From Castellaniella sp049651205 (GTDB lineage: Bacteria; Pseudomonadota; Gammaproteobacteria; Burkholderiales; Burkholderiaceae_B), in NCBI RefSeq assembly GCF_049651205.1, contig NZ_JBASBR010000007.1, positions 543,388 to 607,387 of the forward strand: 64,000 nucleotides of DNA, read 5' to 3'. The notes below the pieces were generated by a model that saw nothing but the letters and a program-made list of their open reading frames with translations, did not search any database and was not told the origin of the DNA. The first letter of the stretch is position 1; every line of letters begins with the position of its first letter. A program made the position numbers and the translations under genes. Shown in pieces: positions 8,922-18,037 of the stretch.

Positions 8922-9328
8922 CATACCTGCCCCAGGCGTATCAGGCGGCACGTTATTACATCGACACGCCCTCGCCTACCCTCATCATCATCGGCCGGCC
9001 TCAATCCGGCCTGCAGGCCCTGCATCAGCAGTACCACTGTACCCACAGCCATATCCTTACCCCATGCAACCCCCGCAGCCGGCGCCTGCGGCCTGCCGCC
9101 AATCTCAGACGGCTAGCCGCCCTGCACCGCAGGCTGAGTATCTTGGGCGTCTCCGTTTTACCCGCCCGCAACACAGACCCCACCGGCCAATGGCCCGAAG
9201 AGCCAGGCTTCTGGATTACCGGCCTGCCACCACACACGATACGGATGCTGGCCAAAAGCTTTGGGCAAAACGCCTGGGTTTTATGCCCGGCAGACACCAT
9301 CGCCCGACTGCAGTGGGCTGCTGGGTAA
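8918..9328 (+). CDS. DUF3293 domain protein
   Basis: A 136-residue protein starts at the ATG that overlaps the tag stop codon (ATGA). It opens MTYLPQAYQAARYYIDT and contains HSHILTPCNPRSRRL and an aromatic C-terminal half (GFWITGLPPHTIRMLAKSFGQNAW). The pattern, a short soluble protein with an ITPxNP-like motif near residue 45, resembles DUF3293 proteins of unknown function. Position and coupling suggest it is translated with Tag, but no role in repair is established. Confidence 0.65.
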   Translation: MTYLPQAYQAARYYIDTPSPTLIIIGRPQSGLQALHQQYHCTHSHILTPCNPRSRRLRPAANLRRLAALHRRLSILGVSVLPARNTDPTGQWPEEPGFWITGLPPHTIRMLAKSFGQNAWVLCPADTIARLQWAAG

Positions 9329-9344
9329 GCAACCCACCCATCGC

Positions 9345-9372
9345 TTGCACAGCAAAAATTTATTGCTATAAT
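9345..9372 (+). promoter_or_regulatory. Sigma-70-type promoter for tRNA-Met
   Basis: TTGCAC (9345-9350) and a perfect TATAAT (9367-9372) are separated by 16 bp, and the -10 ends ten bases before the mature tRNA 5' end. Confidence 0.75.
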
Positions 9373-9382
9373 TGCGTGCTTT

Positions 9383-9459
<77 letters not shown>

Positions 9460-9470
9460 AAGATATCAAA

Positions 9471-9502
9471 CAAAACGCCAGCCCTTGTAGGTTGGCGTTT
9501 TG
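9471..9502. terminator. Bidirectional terminator between tRNA-Met and msrQ
   Basis: The perfect 10-bp inverted repeat CAAAACGCCA / TGGCGTTTTG carries T-rich arms on both strands. It ends tRNA-Met from the left and the msrPQ transcript from the right, where the msrQ stop is only 3 bp away. Confidence 0.85.
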
Positions 9503-9505
9503 CGT

Positions 9506-10144
9506 TTATGCCGGCCGGCGGCGTTGCGCCACTTGCTGCCGCTTGCGCCAGAACCAATAGATCCGCATGGCCAGCAACGCCGCCAAGGCCCAGGCTGATA
9601 CGCGTGGCTCGAAGAAATCATGTTTGCCAGCCCGCATCAGCACAAAGTGCCAGACCGAAAGAATGGCCGACGGATAGATCAGCCAATGCAGCTGCGACCA
9701 TCTGCGCCCCAGGCGCCGCATCCAGCCGCGTGTGGATGTCAGCGCCAGCGGGATCAGGCACAGCACAGCCAGCGTGCCGATGCCGATAAACGTACGTTGC
9801 CAGATATCCTGCCACATGGACAGCCATACACCACCACGATCCCAAAGCCCCCACGCCACCACGTGCACCACGGTATAAAAAAACGCATACAGGCCCAACT
9901 TGCGCCGGTGCACCATCACGCCGGCCCAGCCGGTAAGCCGGCGCACGGGCGTCACCATCAGCACAATCAACAGCATGATCAGCGCCCAATCGCCCGTGGA
10001 CTGCGTCAGAAACAAGGGAGGATTGGCCGTCAGTTGGCCCTGCCAACCCAGCCACAGCCAGCGCAACAAGGGAAACAGACCCAGCAGATGCATCAGGCCC
10101 GTCAGCAGCCAGCGCATCTGGCGTTGCGGCAAAGGGGCTGTCAT
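9506..10144 (-). CDS. msrQ: Heme-binding membrane subunit MsrQ of the periplasmic methionine sulfoxide reductase
   Basis: The 212-residue protein from the ATG at 10144 (MTAPLPQRQMRW) is a polytopic membrane protein with about six hydrophobic segments. It belongs to the ferric-reductase-like transmembrane family: KLGLYAFFYTVVHVVAWGLWD and HWLIYPSAILSVWHFVLM carry the heme-ligand histidines. MsrQ passes electrons from the quinone pool to MsrP in the periplasm. A longer upstream frame exists, but it would overlap msrP and add residues not expected in the family. It lies 25 bp downstream of msrP in the usual msrPQ operon order. Confidence 0.93.
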   Translation of the reverse strand: MTAPLPQRQMRWLLTGLMHLLGLFPLLRWLWLGWQGQLTANPPLFLTQSTGDWALIMLLIVLMVTPVRRLTGWAGVMVHRRKLGLYAFFYTVVHVVAWGLWDRGGVWLSMWQDIWQRTFIGIGTLAVLCLIPLALTSTRGWMRRLGRRWSQLHWLIYPSAILSVWHFVLMRAGKHDFFEPRVSAWALAALLAMRIYWFWRKRQQVAQRRRPA

Positions 10145-10169
10145 CGACGAATGCAAACCGGCGAGACCA

Positions 10170-11135
10170 TCAGAAGTTACGTCGGAGGTCCATGCCTTTG
10201 TACAGGCTGGCAACCTCGGAGGCATAACCGTTAAACGGTTGCGTGGGGATCCGCGACGCAAAGAACCCGCTGCCTATCCGGCGTTCGGTTTCCTGGCTCC
10301 AGCGCGGGTGTGGCACCGCCGGATTGACGTTGGCATAGAAGCCATATTCTTGCGGGGCCGCCTGCATCCATGCCGTAAGCGGCGGAGTGGATTGCAGATG
10401 AATCCGCACCAGTGACTTGGCCGATTTAAAGCCGTATTTCCAGGGGATGATGACACGCATTGGCGCGCCATTTTGGGCAGGCAGCTCGCGGCCATAGACG
10501 CCGAACGTCAGCAAGGTAAGTGGATGCATGGCTTCGTCCATGCGCAGGCCCTCGGTGTAGGGCCAGTTAAGGATGCCCTGGCGCACGCCCGGCATCACAT
10601 CAGGCTGCAAGACAGTGGTAAACACCACGTAGCGGGCTTCTTCGGTGGGCTCGGCTTTCTTCAACAGATGCGACAGCGAATACCCGATCCAGGGGATCAC
10701 CATCGACCAGGCCTCGACGCAGCGCAACCGGTAAATGCGCTCTTCCATCGGCGCCAGGTGGCGAAGCGCATCAATATCCAGCGTCAGTGGCTTTCTGACT
10801 GCGCCATCCACCTGAACCGCCCAAGGGGTCAGCTGCATGCGCCCTGCGTTCTCGGCGGGATCTCCCTTGCCGGTACCAAACTCATAAAAATTATTGTAAG
10901 TGGTGATGTCGCTCCAGCGATTGACGGTTTCGTCGGTAGACCAGCGCTGCGATGGCGTCGCTGCCAATTTTGGCCCGAAGGGCTCGGTGTCCGGGGCAGC
11001 CTTGGCCGACGCCGCACCTGCAGCCAGCAAGGCTGGCGCACTGACGGCAGCACGCAACCACTGCCGCCTGGATTGCCAGACAGACTCGGGGGTAATCTCT
11101 GACGCCACTGGGTAATTTTTCCTGAAACCGTGCAT
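10170..11135 (-). CDS. msrP: Protein-methionine-sulfoxide reductase catalytic subunit MsrP (molybdopterin enzyme)
   Basis: The 321-residue protein has a twin-arginine export signal (SRRQWLRAAVSAPALLAAG, residues 22-40) and the sulfite-oxidase-fold molybdopterin domain. Cys139 in YRLRCVEAWSMVIPW is the predicted molybdenum ligand, and other matching segments are GVYGRELPAQNGAPMR and IPWKYGFKSAKS. MsrP repairs oxidised methionines of periplasmic proteins in both stereoisomers, using electrons from MsrQ encoded just downstream. The 180-bp region upstream, before the divergent cyclase, should hold the operon promoter; no operator was recognised. Confidence 0.95.
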   Translation of the reverse strand: MHGFRKNYPVASEITPESVWQSRRQWLRAAVSAPALLAAGAASAKAAPDTEPFGPKLAATPSQRWSTDETVNRWSDITTYNNFYEFGTGKGDPAENAGRMQLTPWAVQVDGAVRKPLTLDIDALRHLAPMEERIYRLRCVEAWSMVIPWIGYSLSHLLKKAEPTEEARYVVFTTVLQPDVMPGVRQGILNWPYTEGLRMDEAMHPLTLLTFGVYGRELPAQNGAPMRVIIPWKYGFKSAKSLVRIHLQSTPPLTAWMQAAPQEYGFYANVNPAVPHPRWSQETERRIGSGFFASRIPTQPFNGYASEVASLYKGMDLRRNF

Positions 11136-11316
11136 GGTGAGCCTCCTGGGGCATACCGCACAAGCGCCTGTAAACCAGCCAACAAACCAAAAACCTGCAA
11201 CTGTTACGCGCTTAAATGCTTTAACCCTTTACATTCTAGCGACACAGGTTCTGCAACCCAAGCACTTTGGTGTAGCCTAGCGTAGGTTTTTGTTATCTCA
11301 TCAAGGAAATTACCAG

Positions 11317-12888
11317 ATGCCTGCACTGGCCATTTCTCGCATCACGCTTCGTCGGCTGATCCTGAGTTTGTCCATGGGTAGCGTACTGATCATGCTGATT
11401 TTGGGTGGCACGGGAATTTATGGCATCCAGCGCACCCAGTTGATGGACGACACACTGGCGTCCAATCAGGCGTTTGCACAAAAGCTGGCCGCCTCCGCCT
11501 CCGATTTCCTGACGCAGGCTCAGAACGATCTGGCCTATTCTGCCAAACAGATTGCCCAATTCGGGACGAACCCCGCCGTGATGCAGATGGAAGCCAATCA
11601 TCTGCACCTGCAGGGCGCAAAATTTCACTCCGTGTCGATCACCAGTGCACAAGGCATCATTCTGGCCATTTCACCCGAGACACTGCAGATATCCGGCCGT
11701 AAAGTACCAGCTGTCGACCCGCAAACCGCGGTCCTGAGAAAAAAGACACCCACCATCAGCAAACCCTTTACGACGATACTGGGCAATCTGGCCATCCTGC
11801 TGACACACCCCTTGTATTCACCCCAGAACGAGTACTTGGGCTATCTGGCAGGTACGGTGTATTTGAAGGCTGACGGGGGCCTGTCCCGTCTGATCAAGCA
11901 GCATTATTTTCGTAACGACACCTATGTGTATCTGGTGGATAGTTCCCGGCGCCTGCTTTACCACCCCGACCCCAATCGCCTGGGCACCATCGTGGGTACC
12001 AACCCGGTAGTCACAGCCGTCCTGAGCGGGCAAACCGGTGCTGAACGCATCACCAACAGCCAGGGGGTCGACATGCTGGCAGGCTATGCCTACATCCCAG
12101 GTGCCAAGTGGGGAGTGGTGGTGCAGCGCCCTACAGAGGTCACCCTGGAAAAACTCAGCACGCTGATGCAAAGGGTCATGTGGCTATCCCTGCTGCCAGT
12201 GCTCTTGCTGCTGGCGGCACTCTGGTTTCTGTCCACCTGGATCTCCCGGCCGTTGCGGGCACTGTCTCATATCATGCAAACAGGATACGACGGCAATGCG
12301 GCCGAGCGCATTCGATCGGTACGCTGCTGGTACTCAGAAGCACAGCACCTGCAAAAGGCTTTGCTGGCAGGCACAGATACCGTTATCTCGCGCCTGAGCC
12401 AACTGCGTGAGGAAGCCTACCAGGATCCGCTCACCGGCCTGGGCAACCGAAGAGGCCTGGATATCGCCTTGCAGGCGCTCGAAAGCACCGGGCAGACGTT
12501 TTCTGTGCTAGCCCTGGATATCGACTTTTTCAAGCGCATCAACGACCACTACGGGCATGACGTGGGCGACCAGGTGATCAGACAAATGGGTGAGCTGATG
12601 CGCTCACAGGCCCGCAATGGAGACTCTTTGTTTCGGATGGGCGGAGAAGAATTCTTAACCTTGCTGCCAGGCACGCCGGTAGACAATGCGCTCACCATCG
12701 CAGAGCGATTACGCGCAGCCGTCGAAGCATCTCCCCTGCTGCCCCAGGAACGAGTGACCATATCCATTGGCATCGCAGCCTGGGGGCCAGACAGCGCCCG
12801 CCGCGTGGCAGACACCCTAAAAGAAGCTGATCTGGCCTTGTATCAGGCCAAGCAAAATGGCCGCAACCGGGTGGAGAGGTCAGCGTAA
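11317..12888 (+). CDS. Membrane-bound diguanylate cyclase with CACHE sensor
   Basis: The 523-residue protein starts at ATG 11317 with AAGGA eight bases upstream; a TTG at 11290 is a weaker alternative. A first transmembrane helix lies near residues 15-40, followed by a periplasmic double-CACHE-like ligand domain to about 285, a second helix (LSLLPVLLLLAALWFLSTW) and a HAMP-like linker. The C-terminal GGDEF domain has DPLTGLGNRRGLD and the active site GGEEF at 442-446. RNGD at 433-436 is a correctly spaced I-site (RxxD five residues before GGEEF), so product inhibition by cyclic di-GMP is expected. No EAL domain is present. The sensed ligand cannot be read from the sequence. Confidence 0.92.
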   Translation: MPALAISRITLRRLILSLSMGSVLIMLILGGTGIYGIQRTQLMDDTLASNQAFAQKLAASASDFLTQAQNDLAYSAKQIAQFGTNPAVMQMEANHLHLQGAKFHSVSITSAQGIILAISPETLQISGRKVPAVDPQTAVLRKKTPTISKPFTTILGNLAILLTHPLYSPQNEYLGYLAGTVYLKADGGLSRLIKQHYFRNDTYVYLVDSSRRLLYHPDPNRLGTIVGTNPVVTAVLSGQTGAERITNSQGVDMLAGYAYIPGAKWGVVVQRPTEVTLEKLSTLMQRVMWLSLLPVLLLLAALWFLSTWISRPLRALSHIMQTGYDGNAAERIRSVRCWYSEAQHLQKALLAGTDTVISRLSQLREEAYQDPLTGLGNRRGLDIALQALESTGQTFSVLALDIDFFKRINDHYGHDVGDQVIRQMGELMRSQARNGDSLFRMGGEEFLTLLPGTPVDNALTIAERLRAAVEASPLLPQERVTISIGIAAWGPDSARRVADTLKEADLALYQAKQNGRNRVERSA

Positions 12889-12939
12889 AAAGATGAGCCA
12901 CAATCGGAGTGGACTACACATGAAGTAGCCACAAACGTA

Positions 12940-12966
12940 AAGGCCCCGCCTTTTGGCGGGGCCTTA
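12940..12966 (+). terminator. Strong hairpin after the diguanylate cyclase gene
   Basis: AAGGCCCCGCC-TTTT-GGCGGGGCCTT forms an 11-bp perfect stem 52 bp after the stop codon. The T-run after it is short, so it may act as an imperfect terminator or an mRNA 3' stabiliser. Confidence 0.65.
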
Positions 12967-13097
12967 CTGCCACTGGGGCAGTTGCACTGCACGGGGGCAG
13001 TGCGTTGTCTTCGCTTTGAGGCGAAGAGTCGCTACCTACTGGGGTAACGGTTTCAGTATAGGCACCTCAATCCAGGAAGGCAAGATCAGTATTTACC

Positions 13098-14024
13098 CTA
13101 GGGCACTTGGTGCGCCAGTACGTAGTCAAGCGCCGCGCACACTGCCGCCATTTGTGCGGCATTACAGATCTCGGGCGTGGCCCGGGGGCTGTCCGGATAG
13201 ACCTCGGTGGTGGTTTTATACAGAGCTGGCGTAACGCCGGCACACAGCCCCAAAGACCCTAAGGCGTAACGGATCACACCGGGCGCCACCGCGACGGAAC
13301 CAATGATCTCACCCCGGTGATCGGCAGGCGCGATGTGAGTGATCTGTGCCACCGCATCAATGATGGCCTGCTGAAATGCCGGCTGCGGGGCCGTTTCATC
13401 ATCCACCAGATAAAAGCCGTCCGGAATGCTGCCGGGTTTCCAGGCAAGCCCGTCCCGGGCCGCCAACGCTGGCCGGAACTCGGTTTCGTCAGAATCGGTG
13501 GTTTCGTGCAGGTCGATGTGCATGCACACCCGATGCGCCAGGGGCGCCACCAGGCGCATCACCGCTGCGGCCTCGGCAGAGGGGCTATTTGCCCTGAACG
13601 AGCGGTTGGGGTCAATCGCATCCGGGTTCCAGCGATGAATCCGCTCGAAGCCCCACGGGCTGACACACGGGAGGATCAGGAGATCCACTTGCCCCTGATA
13701 AGCCTGGGCCCGCTGTGCGGCAAACTGCAATGCCCCCATGACGCCGCTGGTTTCATAGCCATGCACACCACCTGTCACCAGCGCGAGAGGCCGCGTATCC
13801 TGCCAGCCCTTGCTGCGCAATGCCATCAGGGGGTAAAGATCGGGTGGGTAATCCAGCTGCCCATACTGTTCTACATCAAACGCGGGGCGCAATGCATCAA
13901 CAGCCGCCAGCACCTGGCTGGCATAGTTGCGCTGGCGATGCTGGCACGCACGCCACGCCTCACGTTCTGTCTGGCCCCACGCTTGCCCGGGGGTACCTAT
14001 CGGATAAGAGGACATCAACATCAC
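13098..14024 (-). CDS. M14-family zinc metallocarboxypeptidase
   Basis: The 308-residue product has the zinc-site order of M14 carboxypeptidases and succinylglutamate desuccinylase/aspartoacylase-like enzymes: GGVHGYETSG gives the HxxE zinc ligands (about residues 89-92), AIDPNRSFR follows as a substrate-binding arginine motif, and MHIDLHE supplies the third zinc histidine (about 174). A glutamate in TTEVYPDSP is a candidate catalytic base. No signal peptide is visible, so it is probably cytoplasmic. An in-frame ATG at 14015 (MSSYPIGTP) is an equally plausible start. It is encoded alone and convergent with the cyclase gene. Confidence 0.8.
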   Translation of the reverse strand: MMLMSSYPIGTPGQAWGQTEREAWRACQHRQRNYASQVLAAVDALRPAFDVEQYGQLDYPPDLYPLMALRSKGWQDTRPLALVTGGVHGYETSGVMGALQFAAQRAQAYQGQVDLLILPCVSPWGFERIHRWNPDAIDPNRSFRANSPSAEAAAVMRLVAPLAHRVCMHIDLHETTDSDETEFRPALAARDGLAWKPGSIPDGFYLVDDETAPQPAFQQAIIDAVAQITHIAPADHRGEIIGSVAVAPGVIRYALGSLGLCAGVTPALYKTTTEVYPDSPRATPEICNAAQMAAVCAALDYVLAHQVP

Positions 14025-14243
14025 TTATAGTGTGAACAAGAGAAACAGTGTAATCCGCCAGCGGGCGCGCCGGATGCGCCTGCCCCCCCCGGAAGATGTG
14101 AGACGATGTTGCCGTACCCACCGGCAGGTGAAGCGCTGTACAGCCGCGCCAGCTGTGCTCAGGAACGTAACCACTGGACACCTTGTGCGCGCGCCAATTT
14201 GCTATAAACCAAGGTGTCTCGCCCTTGTTTGCCGGATCCCACC

Positions 14244-14495
14244 ATGACTGTCCAAACCCTTGGCCGCTGCGGCCTGCTCTTAACCGTACTGCTGCTTTCC
14301 GCGTGCTCGTCAACCTCATCGTCACAGTGGATGTCCCCTGAAGAGGCAAGCCAGGCCAATACCAGCACACGCTGCTCGTGGCTGTTTGGCAGCTGCGGCT
14401 ACGAAGGCTCCTACGAGCCCGGTGAAGCGGTGTATGCAGAACAGGAAGCCGCCCGCCTGAACCGTGCGCAGCTTTCGCGTCTTAAAGGGTTTTAG
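14244..14495 (+). CDS. Small lipoprotein
   Basis: This 83-residue protein begins MTVQTLGRCGLLLTVLLLSAC, a lipoprotein signal peptide with lipobox LSAC, so the mature protein is anchored by the cysteine at about residue 21. The mature part is short and polar, with two cysteines in RCSWLFGSCGYEGSY and a charged C-terminus (EQEAARLNRAQLSRLKGF). No family was recognised. An upstream ATG at 14214 would put ten residues before the signal and is unlikely. Confidence 0.7.
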   Translation: MTVQTLGRCGLLLTVLLLSACSSTSSSQWMSPEEASQANTSTRCSWLFGSCGYEGSYEPGEAVYAEQEAARLNRAQLSRLKGF

Positions 14496-14601
14496 GTATT
14501 CGTCAGGCGCGGCCCTCTACACTCATCATTAAACAGACGCTGGCCGCCCCGCTTATCAGACAATAAAAATGGATCGGGCCGCCAGCCAAAAAGGAGGCCA
14601 G

Positions 14602-16242
14602 ATGCCAGATAGAATCATCCGCAACATTGTTCCTCTGCTTGCCCTGCTGCTGACACTGCTTTGCTTTGTCCTGGGCCTCACGCTTAGTGCAGCCTGGTTT
14701 TGGCCGCTTGTCATTTTTGTGCCTGTGCTGCTTCTGGGCATCTACGATCATTTCCAGCGCGGCTGGACAATTACCCGCAATTACCCGGTGGCCGCACGGA
14801 TACGCTGGCTTTTTTACACGCTGCGGCCGTTTCTGCGGGCCTACCTGGTAGAAGACGACATCCACGGCACACCGTTTTCTTTCAAGGCACGCAATCTGGT
14901 GCACGAACGTGCCCGCGGCCGTACGGACACTCAGCCGTTTGGCACCGAACTTGATACGGATTCGGCCAAATACGAATGGTTTGCGCATTCGATTGCGCCC
15001 GAACCCAACCCGGATCAATCCCCCCGGGTACAGGTAGGCACCGAACAAGCGTCCAAACCGTACTCGGCTTCTTTGTTCAATATCTCTGCCATGAGCTTTG
15101 GCGCACTATCGGCCAACGCGGTTCGAGCCCTGAATCTGGGTGCCAGAGAAGGCAATTTCTATCACGACACGGGCGAAGGCGGCCTTAGCCAATATCACCT
15201 TGAGCACGGGGGTGATCTAGTGTGGGAACTGGGCTCTGGATACTTTGGCGCACGAGACAAGGCAGGACGCTTCAGCCCTGATGCGTTTGCCGATAACGCT
15301 ATCCACGAAGCCGTGAAAATGACGGAAATCAAACTTAGCCAAGGAGCCAAGCCCGGACATGGCGGCTTGCTGCCTGCGGCCAAGGTCAGCGAAGAAATTG
15401 CTCGCGTGCGCCAGGTGCCGGCGCACCAGGATTGCCTCAGCCCCGCGGGGCATTCTGCGTTTTCGACGCCCATCGAGCTGATGGAGTTTGCCGCCCGAAT
15501 GCGTGATCTATCAGGAGGCAAGCCGGTGGGAATCAAGTTGTGCGTTGGCCAGATGCATGAACCCTTTGCTTTGATGAAGGCCATCCTCGAAACAGAAATT
15601 CTGCCCGACTTTATCGTGGTGGACGGCGGCGAAGGCGGCACCGGTGCTGCACCACAAGAGCTCTCTGATTGGGTGGGCATGCCCTTGATGGAGGGCCTGG
15701 TGGTGATGCGCAATGCCCTGGTGGGCTGTGGCTTGAAAGACAAGATCCGGCTGGTGGCCAGCGGCAAGATTTACTCTGGCATGGGCATGGCCAACACACT
15801 TGCCCAAGGTGCCGACTGGTGCAACGCGGCACGTGCCTTTATGTTTTCAATTGGCTGCATCCAGGCCCAGCGCTGCCATCTGGGCACCTGCCCCACCGGC
15901 ATCACCACGCAAGATCCCCACCGCCAGCGTGGGCTGATCCCCGAGGTTCAGGGCAAGCGGGCAGCACGGTTTCATGCCGAAACACTGAAATCTCTGGCCC
16001 ATATCATGTCGGCCGTTGGCGTCCAGCATCCGCGCGACTTGCGCCCTCATATGTTGATGCATCGGGTAGGCCCCGGCAAGGCTTTGCCAATCGACGAAAT
16101 CAAGGTGTTCCTGCCGCCCAAGGCATTGCTTGAAGCACCTGACGACACTATTTATGCCGACTGGTGGCACGCCGCCAGCGCCAGCACGTTTCGGCCAGTG
16201 CGCGAGGTGCGGATCAAGCCCACACAGGCGCACAGCCTGTAA
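14602..16242 (+). CDS. FMN-binding glutamate synthase family protein (membrane-anchored)
   Basis: The start at ATG 14602 is chosen because a consensus AAGGAGG lies 4 bp upstream; the ATG at 14569 lacks one. The 546-residue protein has two N-terminal hydrophobic helices (about residues 8-50) and then a domain like the FMN/synthase domain of glutamate synthase. Motifs include NISAMSFGALSANAVRALN, HDTGEGGLS, GAKPGHGGLLPAAKV, VDGGEGGTGAAP, and the cysteine cluster IGCIQAQRCHLGTCPTGIT that in glutamate synthase binds a 3Fe-4S cluster. No amidotransferase domain is attached. Stand-alone proteins of this type are widespread, but the reaction is not well defined. It appears monocistronic. Confidence 0.85.
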   Translation: MPDRIIRNIVPLLALLLTLLCFVLGLTLSAAWFWPLVIFVPVLLLGIYDHFQRGWTITRNYPVAARIRWLFYTLRPFLRAYLVEDDIHGTPFSFKARNLVHERARGRTDTQPFGTELDTDSAKYEWFAHSIAPEPNPDQSPRVQVGTEQASKPYSASLFNISAMSFGALSANAVRALNLGAREGNFYHDTGEGGLSQYHLEHGGDLVWELGSGYFGARDKAGRFSPDAFADNAIHEAVKMTEIKLSQGAKPGHGGLLPAAKVSEEIARVRQVPAHQDCLSPAGHSAFSTPIELMEFAARMRDLSGGKPVGIKLCVGQMHEPFALMKAILETEILPDFIVVDGGEGGTGAAPQELSDWVGMPLMEGLVVMRNALVGCGLKDKIRLVASGKIYSGMGMANTLAQGADWCNAARAFMFSIGCIQAQRCHLGTCPTGITTQDPHRQRGLIPEVQGKRAARFHAETLKSLAHIMSAVGVQHPRDLRPHMLMHRVGPGKALPIDEIKVFLPPKALLEAPDDTIYADWWHAASASTFRPVREVRIKPTQAHSL

Positions 16243-16355
16243 GCATGGCTCCGCAAGCTGCGGCTGCTTCTGTCTGAAACCGTGACAGGCCACGCAACAA
16301 GGATCGGCTATGCTGGGCCAGCAGCATCACTCTTTATAAACATACTCCCTGCCTT

Positions 16356-17984
16356 ATGGCCCAACCCTCGGTACACATCCATTGCACAACTCGGGGCAAA
16401 GGCCACTACCCCACCAGAGCATGGGTGCTGGCCACAGTGCTAATGCTGGCAGGTTGTGCCAGCCTGCCAGCACACGTCAAACGCCCGGTCTCGCACGCAC
16501 TCGAAAACCCCACCGACACAACACTGGGGCAACTGGCCAACCAAAAGCGGCCAAGCCAAGCCAATAACGCCCGATCAGGGTTTGCATTGTTAGCCTCACC
16601 CAACGCCGCATTTGCGGGCCGCTTGGCCTTGACGCAAGACGCCAGCAAAACACTGGATGTTCAGTACTACTCCATCCACCTCGACCCCACCGTCATCAGC
16701 CTGCTGGCGGCCATCCGGCAAGCGGCGCAACGCGGTGTCCGCGTGCGCATCCTGCTGGACGATTTCAACAGTGTTGGTCACGACGCCCAAGTCATGCAGA
16801 TGGCCGGCGTGCCAGGCATCGAGATGCGAATGTTCAATCCCTTGCCGGGTAACCGCGGTTCAGGCCTGATACGGGCGTTGACGTCTTTGCACGACTTCAA
16901 GCGGATTCAGCACCGCATGCACAACAAGGTCTATATCGCAGATAACGCCTGGGGGATTATCGGCGGCCGCAATCTGGGTGACAGCTACTTTGGTACTGCC
17001 GAGGGTGAGGACTTCATCGATATGGATGTGCTGGCAGCAGGCCCGGTGGTGCGCGGCCTGTCAGCCAGCTTCGACCGCTACTGGAATAACCCCCTCGCCT
17101 ACCCCGTTGAGTCGCTGATTACGCCCAAAGAGCTTAAACAGCTGCGCAACACCAAACAGCCGGACAACCCCACTTCTGCACTCTCTGTCGCAGGGGGGGA
17201 TGCCATACCTATGGAGACGGACGCCAGTCAGCCTCCACCCTTGCCTGCCGCGCTGGATCTGAAAAAACTACCCCTGACATGGGCCGTAGCCGGCCTGTTG
17301 GTAGACAGCCCGCTAAAACTGGTGCCTGATGACGATCAGGACACCCCCGAGGACACCGTCATTGACGGCTTGCTGTCATTATTAGGTACTGCGCAGCATG
17401 ATGTACTGATCGTCTCGCCCTATTTTGTGCCAGGCGAAGAAATGATGACCGTATTTGCAAACCTCAAAATGCGGGGCGTGCGTGTCCGGGTACTCACTAA
17501 CTCGCTGGCCTCCACCGATGCCCTATTGGCGCAGATCGGCTACGCCCGCCATCGCAAGGCGCTGCTCAAGAGCGGGCTTGAGCTTTACGAAGTGAAAGCC
17601 CATGAACGCGCCCAGGTACGCGACACCATGCTTGGTTCACAGAGCTCGGGCTCGCGCGCATCCTTGCACGCCAAGCTGGTGATCGTGGATGACCGGGTGA
17701 TCGGCATCGGATCCATGAACCTGGATCTGCGATCCAAGCTGCAAAACACCGAGATTGCCCTGGTGATCCGCAGTCCCGCTTTGGCGCGGCAAGCGGCCAA
17801 ACAGGTCCACGACGTCATCCATGCCGGCGCGTGGAAGCTGTCGCTGACACCCGATGGCCGCGTGCAATGGCACGCGTTACCCCAAGACCAGCAGCCGGTG
17901 CTTGATCATGACCCCGACACCAGTGCCTGGCTACGCTTTCTGGCCAAGCTGCTAAGCCCGCTGACACCCGACGAGATGCTGTAG
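16356..17984 (+). CDS. Phospholipase D / cardiolipin-synthase-like lipoprotein
   Basis: The 542-residue protein has an N-terminal lipoprotein signal (LATVLMLAGCASLP, lipobox LAGC near residue 34) and two phospholipase D catalytic motifs: HRMHNKVYIAD (about residue 188) and HAKLVIVDD (about 440), each followed by a GG/GS-N segment (GGRNLGDSYF and GIGSMNLDLRS). Such two-HKD envelope proteins resemble ClsC-type cardiolipin synthases, which transfer phosphatidyl groups between phospholipids. Periplasmic or outer-membrane anchoring is inferred from the lipobox. The initiating ATG could lie slightly downstream, but no better start precedes the signal peptide. Confidence 0.85.
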   Translation: MAQPSVHIHCTTRGKGHYPTRAWVLATVLMLAGCASLPAHVKRPVSHALENPTDTTLGQLANQKRPSQANNARSGFALLASPNAAFAGRLALTQDASKTLDVQYYSIHLDPTVISLLAAIRQAAQRGVRVRILLDDFNSVGHDAQVMQMAGVPGIEMRMFNPLPGNRGSGLIRALTSLHDFKRIQHRMHNKVYIADNAWGIIGGRNLGDSYFGTAEGEDFIDMDVLAAGPVVRGLSASFDRYWNNPLAYPVESLITPKELKQLRNTKQPDNPTSALSVAGGDAIPMETDASQPPPLPAALDLKKLPLTWAVAGLLVDSPLKLVPDDDQDTPEDTVIDGLLSLLGTAQHDVLIVSPYFVPGEEMMTVFANLKMRGVRVRVLTNSLASTDALLAQIGYARHRKALLKSGLELYEVKAHERAQVRDTMLGSQSSGSRASLHAKLVIVDDRVIGIGSMNLDLRSKLQNTEIALVIRSPALARQAAKQVHDVIHAGAWKLSLTPDGRVQWHALPQDQQPVLDHDPDTSAWLRFLAKLLSPLTPDEML

Positions 17985-18037
17985 TCAGCCCCGGCACAAC
18001 CTTGGGGCAAACCCAAGCCAGCAAGGGCCATACGGCT

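Noticed and set aside
14032..14247. A 71-codon frame between the M14 peptidase and the lipoprotein
   Set aside because: No ribosome-binding site, composition typical of a chance frame, and it overlaps the lipoprotein start.
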